Of a DNA stretch of 8,071 bases, positions 5,595 to 8,071 are shown in pieces (within the stretch, counting starts at the first letter, position 1; the number at the start of each line of letters is the position of its first letter). The notes beneath the pieces are model-generated. The model did not search any database and had not been told where the DNA came from. It saw only the letters and a list, made by a program, of their open reading frames with translations. The translations under genes and the position numbers were made by a program. The stretch is taken from NCBI GenBank assembly GCA_938028845.1, contig CALIZJ010000017.1:1-8071 (forward strand). The letters are read 5' to 3'. This DNA is from an uncultured Blautia sp. GTDB taxonomy: Bacteria; Bacillota; Clostridia; Lachnospirales; Lachnospiraceae.

Positions 5595-6961
5595 AAAATA
5601 AAAAAACTGTTTTCTTCTGCCAGGAATGTGGATATGAATCTGTGAAATGGATGGGGCAGTGCCCAGGATGCAAAGCGTGGAATACCTTCGTGGAGGAGAC
5701 AGTTCCGGCAGCGAAAAAATCATCCGGTGCAGCAAGGCCCCAGGAAAAAAGACAGGAGCCTGTTTTATTAAAGGACATTCAGTTATCCCAGGATGAACGG
5801 CAGACGACAAACATAGGAGAGCTTGACAGAGTGCTCGGGGGCGGTATCGTCCCCGGGTCTCTGGTTTTAGTGGGGGGAGATCCCGGCATCGGGAAGTCTA
5901 CCCTTCTTTTGCAGGTGTGCAGGAACCTTGCCCTTGGAGGCGTAAAGGTCCTTTATATTTCCGGAGAAGAATCTTTGCGCCAGATTAAACTTCGCGCAGA
6001 CCGGATCGGAAGTTTTAATGAAAACCTGGAACTTTTATGCGAGACGAATCTGGAAGTGATCCGGGAAATCCTTCAGCGGCGAAAACCGGATATGGTAGTG
6101 ATCGATTCTATCCAGACCATGTTTCATGAGGACGTAAGTTCCGCCCCTGGAAGCGTCTCCCAGGTAAGGGAGTCCACAAATATTTTAATGCAGATAGCCA
6201 AAGGAATGGGAATCTCTATTTTTATCGTAGGCCATGTTACCAAAGAGGGAAATGTGGCAGGGCCAAGGGTTTTAGAGCATATGGTGGATACGGTCCTTTA
6301 TTTTGAGGGAGACAGACATGCCTCATACCGGATTTTAAGGGCAGTGAAGAACCGTTTTGGATCTACCAATGAGATCGGCGTTTTTGAGATGAGGAATACG
6401 GGACTTGAAGAAGTGAAAAATCCTTCAGAGTTTATGCTGAACGGAAAGCCTACGGACAGTTCCGGCTCTATTGTTTCCTGCTCTTTAGAGGGAACCAGGC
6501 CGATACTTGTAGAGATTCAGGCCCTTGTCTGTCAAAGCAATTTCGGTATTCCCAGAAGAACTGCCGTAGGAACGGATTTTAACAGAGTGAATCTCCTTAT
6601 GGCGGTGCTTGAAAAAAAGGTGGGAGTCCATCTGGCTTCCTCAGATGCCTACGTAAATATTGCAGGCGGAATGAAGATGACAGAGCCGGCCATCGACCTT
6701 GCCATTTCCCTGGCTGTGGTTTCCAGCTTTAAGGATATTGTCATTCCGGATAATGTGCTGGCTTTCGGCGAGGTGGGATTAAGCGGCGAGGTCCGGGCTG
6801 TAAGCATGGCAGGCCAGCGGGTGGCTGAGGCGAAAAAGCTGGGCTTTCATACAGTAATCCTGCCGGAAGTATGCCGTACAGCGGTAGGGAAGACGGAAGG
6901 GATCGATCTGGTGTATGTATCCAGGATACAGGATGCGATTTCTTATATTATGAAAAAGTAG
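5588..6961 (+). CDS. radA: DNA repair protein RadA (Sms)
   Basis: A RecA-like ATPase of 457 residues, the usual RadA length, acting in homologous recombination and branch migration of recombination intermediates. Visible parts: an N-terminal zinc finger (Cys11, Cys14, Cys25, Cys28: CQEC with CPGC); Walker A GGDPGIGKST (96-105) with Lys103; Walker B MVVIDS with Asp173; the RadA-specific KNRFG motif (254-258); and a C-terminal Lon-protease-like domain (about 290-457) used for oligomerisation, not proteolysis. The ATG overlaps the previous gene's stop by 7 bases and lacks a strong ribosome binding site, so it probably depends on translational coupling. The start fits the family, whose N-terminus normally runs straight into KTVFFCQECGYES. 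In B. subtilis radA directly follows clpC and precedes disA. Here a small gene intervenes, and disA does not follow, because rpsB does. All key residues are present. Confidence 0.97.
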   Translation: MLKNKKTVFFCQECGYESVKWMGQCPGCKAWNTFVEETVPAAKKSSGAARPQEKRQEPVLLKDIQLSQDERQTTNIGELDRVLGGGIVPGSLVLVGGDPGIGKSTLLLQVCRNLALGGVKVLYISGEESLRQIKLRADRIGSFNENLELLCETNLEVIREILQRRKPDMVVIDSIQTMFHEDVSSAPGSVSQVRESTNILMQIAKGMGISIFIVGHVTKEGNVAGPRVLEHMVDTVLYFEGDRHASYRILRAVKNRFGSTNEIGVFEMRNTGLEEVKNPSEFMLNGKPTDSSGSIVSCSLEGTRPILVEIQALVCQSNFGIPRRTAVGTDFNRVNLLMAVLEKKVGVHLASSDAYVNIAGGMKMTEPAIDLAISLAVVSSFKDIVIPDNVLAFGEVGLSGEVRAVSMAGQRVAEAKKLGFHTVILPEVCRTAVGKTEGIDLVYVSRIQDAISYIMKK

Positions 6962-6982
6962 CGTGAAATATGCGCTTTTTTT
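6960..6982 (+). terminator. Short intrinsic terminator overlapping the radA stop
   Basis: AGCGTG (6960-6965) pairs with TGCGCT (6971-6976) with two G-U pairs and a 5-base AAATA loop, and is followed by seven consecutive T (6976-6982). The left arm starts in the radA TAG stop codon. Confidence 0.6.
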
Positions 6983-7014
6983 AGGAAAACCCTCTTTACA
7001 TGGAGGGTTTTCCT
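6983..7014 (+). terminator. 12-bp perfect hairpin; second radA terminator or operator at the rpsB promoter
   Basis: AGGAAAACCCTC (6983-6994) and GAGGGTTTTCCT (7003-7014) are perfect inverted repeats around the 8-base loop TTTACATG. Read as A-tract, CCCTC/GAGGG stem and T-tract, it has the form of an intrinsic terminator and would back up the preceding one. The loop contains the rpsB -35 box, so the same dyad could instead be, or also be, a protein-binding site. Confidence 0.6.
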
Positions 7015-7024
7015 GTGCTATAAT
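6995..7024 (+). promoter_or_regulatory. Promoter of rpsB-tsf
   Basis: TTTACA (6995-7000, 5 of 6 consensus) and a perfect TATAAT (7019-7024) are separated by 18 bases, with TG at 7016-7017 giving an extended -10. The predicted start is near 7031. Strong elements fit a ribosomal protein operon. The -35 box lies entirely inside the loop of the 6983-7014 inverted repeat. Confidence 0.75.
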
Positions 7025-7030
7025 GCAAAA

Positions 7031-7158
7031 GTTGGTGAAAGCGGTATGATTACAGCTTTCAGAGTAAATAAACACGTGCAGAGATTCTTATGGATGGTGC
7101 CTGACGGTGTGCGGCAGGTCCGGTTAGAAAACGATCTGCGCGGAAGAATTTAACCAAA
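7031..7158 (+). promoter_or_regulatory. Structured 5' leader of rpsB
   Basis: About 140 transcribed bases precede the rpsB start, long for this window. Two elements can be drawn: TGAAAGC (7036-7042) with GCTTTCA (7055-7061), 7 bp around a 12-base loop; and CGTGCAGA (7075-7082) with TCTGCGCG (7135-7142), 8 bp enclosing a 52-base region. Inside it, CTGAC (7101-7105) can pair with GTTAG (7123-7127). No T run follows, so control, if any, would act on translation or RNA stability. S2 represses its own operon through the leader in E. coli; whether this unrelated leader does the same is inference. Confidence 0.45.
7046..7153 (+). CDS. Possible 35-residue leader ORF upstream of rpsB
   Basis: ATG at 7046 opens a frame that ends at TAA 7151-7153, 19 bases before the rpsB start and spanning almost the whole leader. 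The peptide begins MITAFRVNKHVQRF and ends LRGRI; it has six arginines and is basic. The upstream sequence (GGTGAAAGCGGT) is a poor ribosome binding site, and the start would lie in the loop of the first leader hairpin. An open frame of this length is not rare by chance, so this may be non-coding. Confidence 0.2.
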   Translation: MITAFRVNKHVQRFLWMVPDGVRQVRLENDLRGRI

Positions 7159-7172
7159 AAGGAGAAAAAAAG

Positions 7173-7925
7173 ATGAGTGTTATTTCAATGAAACAGCTTT
7201 TGGAAGCAGGTGTTCATTTCGGACATCAGACATGGAACCCTAAAATGGCTCCGTACATCTACACAGAAAGAAACGGTATCTACATTATCGACTTACAGCA
7301 GTCTGTAGGCATGGTTGACGATGCATACAATGCAATCGCTGATATCGTTGCAAACGGCGGAAACATCTTATTCGTAGGAACTAAAAAGCAGGCACAGGAT
7401 GCGATCAAGACAGAGGCAGAGCGCTGCGGACAGTTCTATGTAAATGAGAGATGGTTAGGCGGTATGCTGACAAACTTCAAGACCATCCAGAGCCGTATCC
7501 AGAGACTGAAAGAGATCGAGGCTATGGAAGCTGACGGAACTTTCGAAGTTCTTCCAAAGAAAGAAGTCATTGAGTTAAGAAAAGAAATGTCCAAGCTTCA
7601 GAAGAACCTTGGCGGTATCAAAGAAATGAAGCGTATCCCGGATGCGATCTTCATCGTAGACCCGAAAAAGGAAAGAATCTGTGTTCAGGAAGCTCATACT
7701 TTAGGTATTCCGCTGATTGGTATCTGTGATACAAACTGCGATCCGGAAGAACTGGATTATGTAATTCCGGGAAATGACGATGCAATTCGCGCCGTTAAGC
7801 TGATCGTTTCTAAGATGGCAGACGCTGTAATCGAGGCAAACCAGGGTGTAACAGAAGCAGACGGCGAGATCGAAGCAGAGTCTGAGGAGTTCGCTCAGGA
7901 AGCAGAAGAGGCAGTAGAAGAATAA
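7173..7925 (+). CDS. rpsB: Small ribosomal subunit protein uS2 (S2)
   Basis: A 250-residue 30S ribosomal protein. AAGGAG (7159-7164) lies 8 bases before the ATG. The N-terminal family signature is clear (ISMKQLLEAGVHFGHQT), followed by RNGIYIIDLQQSV, GTKKQAQDAI, RWLGGMLTNFKTI and the second signature PDAIFIVDPKKE, then LGIPLIGICDTNCDP. A coiled-coil hairpin runs about residues 105-155. The last 25 or so residues are a very acidic tail rich in Glu and Ala, common in Bacillota S2. S2 joins the 30S subunit late, together with S1-type contacts near the mRNA exit. Codon use is strongly biased (AAC, ATC, TTC, GAA, GTA), unlike radA just upstream, as expected for an abundant protein. It is followed by tsf after 83 bases, the universal bacterial order. 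Confidence 0.99.
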   Translation: MSVISMKQLLEAGVHFGHQTWNPKMAPYIYTERNGIYIIDLQQSVGMVDDAYNAIADIVANGGNILFVGTKKQAQDAIKTEAERCGQFYVNERWLGGMLTNFKTIQSRIQRLKEIEAMEADGTFEVLPKKEVIELRKEMSKLQKNLGGIKEMKRIPDAIFIVDPKKERICVQEAHTLGIPLIGICDTNCDPEELDYVIPGNDDAIRAVKLIVSKMADAVIEANQGVTEADGEIEAESEEFAQEAEEAVEE

Positions 7926-7945
7926 GAAGTCAGATCAGGAAATAT

Positions 7946-7982
7946 CGCTGGGCGTGCGGTTTTTATCCGTACGCCGTAAGCG
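7946..7982 (+). promoter_or_regulatory. Intercistronic hairpin between rpsB and tsf
   Basis: GGCGTGCGG (7951-7959) pairs with CCGTACGCC (7967-7975) over 9 bp with one G-U pair and a TTTTTAT loop. CGCT (7946-7949) pairs with AGCG (7979-7982) beyond a small internal loop. The stem is GC-rich but no T run follows, so it is not a classic terminator. It may stabilise or delimit the rpsB message and set the S2 to EF-Ts ratio. Confidence 0.6.
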
Positions 7983-8008
7983 TGTAAATCGTTCAGGAGG
8001 AAAATAAA

Positions 8009-8071
8009 ATGGCTATTACAGCAGCACAGGTAAAAGAATTAAGAGAAATGACCGGCGCCGGAATGATGGAT
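8009..8071 (+). CDS. tsf: Translation elongation factor Ts (3' partial)
   Basis: Only the first 21 codons are inside the window. They read MAITAAQVKELREMTGAGMM and then Asp. This matches the conserved EF-Ts N-terminal UBA-like segment (VKELREMTGAGMMDCKKAL in the family). CAGGAGGAAAA (7995-8004) places a strong ribosome binding site 9 bases before the ATG. EF-Ts recycles EF-Tu by exchanging GDP for GTP. It forms an operon with rpsB, as in most bacteria. The remainder of the gene lies beyond the window end. Confidence 0.95.
   Translation, partial: MAITAAQVKELREMTGAGMMD

Noticed and set aside
6983..7014. Terminator for a minus-strand transcript
   Set aside because: No gene on the minus strand runs toward it, and on that strand the hairpin is followed by A residues, not a T run.

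Overview
The window looks like a chromosomal core segment of a Gram-positive anaerobe of the class Clostridia, most likely a Lachnospiraceae relative. The evidence is strong purine-rich Shine-Dalgarno sites (GGAGG), TTGACA/TATAAT-type promoters, Bacillota-type ClpC with a UVR/M-domain, the clpC-radA and rpsB-tsf neighbourhoods, and a small protein family (5181-5594) that I recall mainly from Lachnospiraceae. All genes lie on the + strand. No tRNA, rRNA, CRISPR, IS or phage genes were seen. No gene-free stretch exceeds 300 bases; the longest are about 210, 190 and 160 bases, and each holds terminators and promoters described below.

Layout. Positions 1-1985 form the end of an operon: a 5'-truncated AlkD-like DNA alkylation repair gene, an SseB-family gene and the manganese exporter gene mntP, closed by an intrinsic terminator at 1989-2017. 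Positions 2018-4993 form a second unit. It has a promoter with nested dyads, then a 125-residue YtrA-type GntR regulator, then clpC 10 bases downstream. In Bacillus subtilis clpC sits behind ctsR-mcsA-mcsB and is followed by radA. Here a GntR gene occupies the CtsR position, mcsA/mcsB are missing from the locus, and no CtsR operator or CIRCE element is visible. Positions 5085-6982 form a third unit: its own promoter with a perfect TATAAT, a 137-residue family of unknown role, and radA, whose start overlaps the small gene's stop by 7 bases. Positions 6983-8071 hold the rpsB-tsf operon: a promoter whose -35 box lies in the loop of a 12-bp perfect hairpin, a roughly 140-base structured leader with a 35-codon ORF, rpsB, an intercistronic hairpin, and the first 21 codons of tsf.

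Functionally the window joins DNA repair (AlkD-like, RadA), metal homeostasis (MntP), protein quality control (ClpC) and translation (S2, EF-Ts). No wholly new multi-gene system is evident. The points worth following are the GntR-clpC pairing with its dyad-rich promoter, an exact 18-base copy of the clpC start region just upstream of that promoter, the uncharacterised 137-residue protein coupled to radA, and the compact radA terminator/rpsB promoter/leader.
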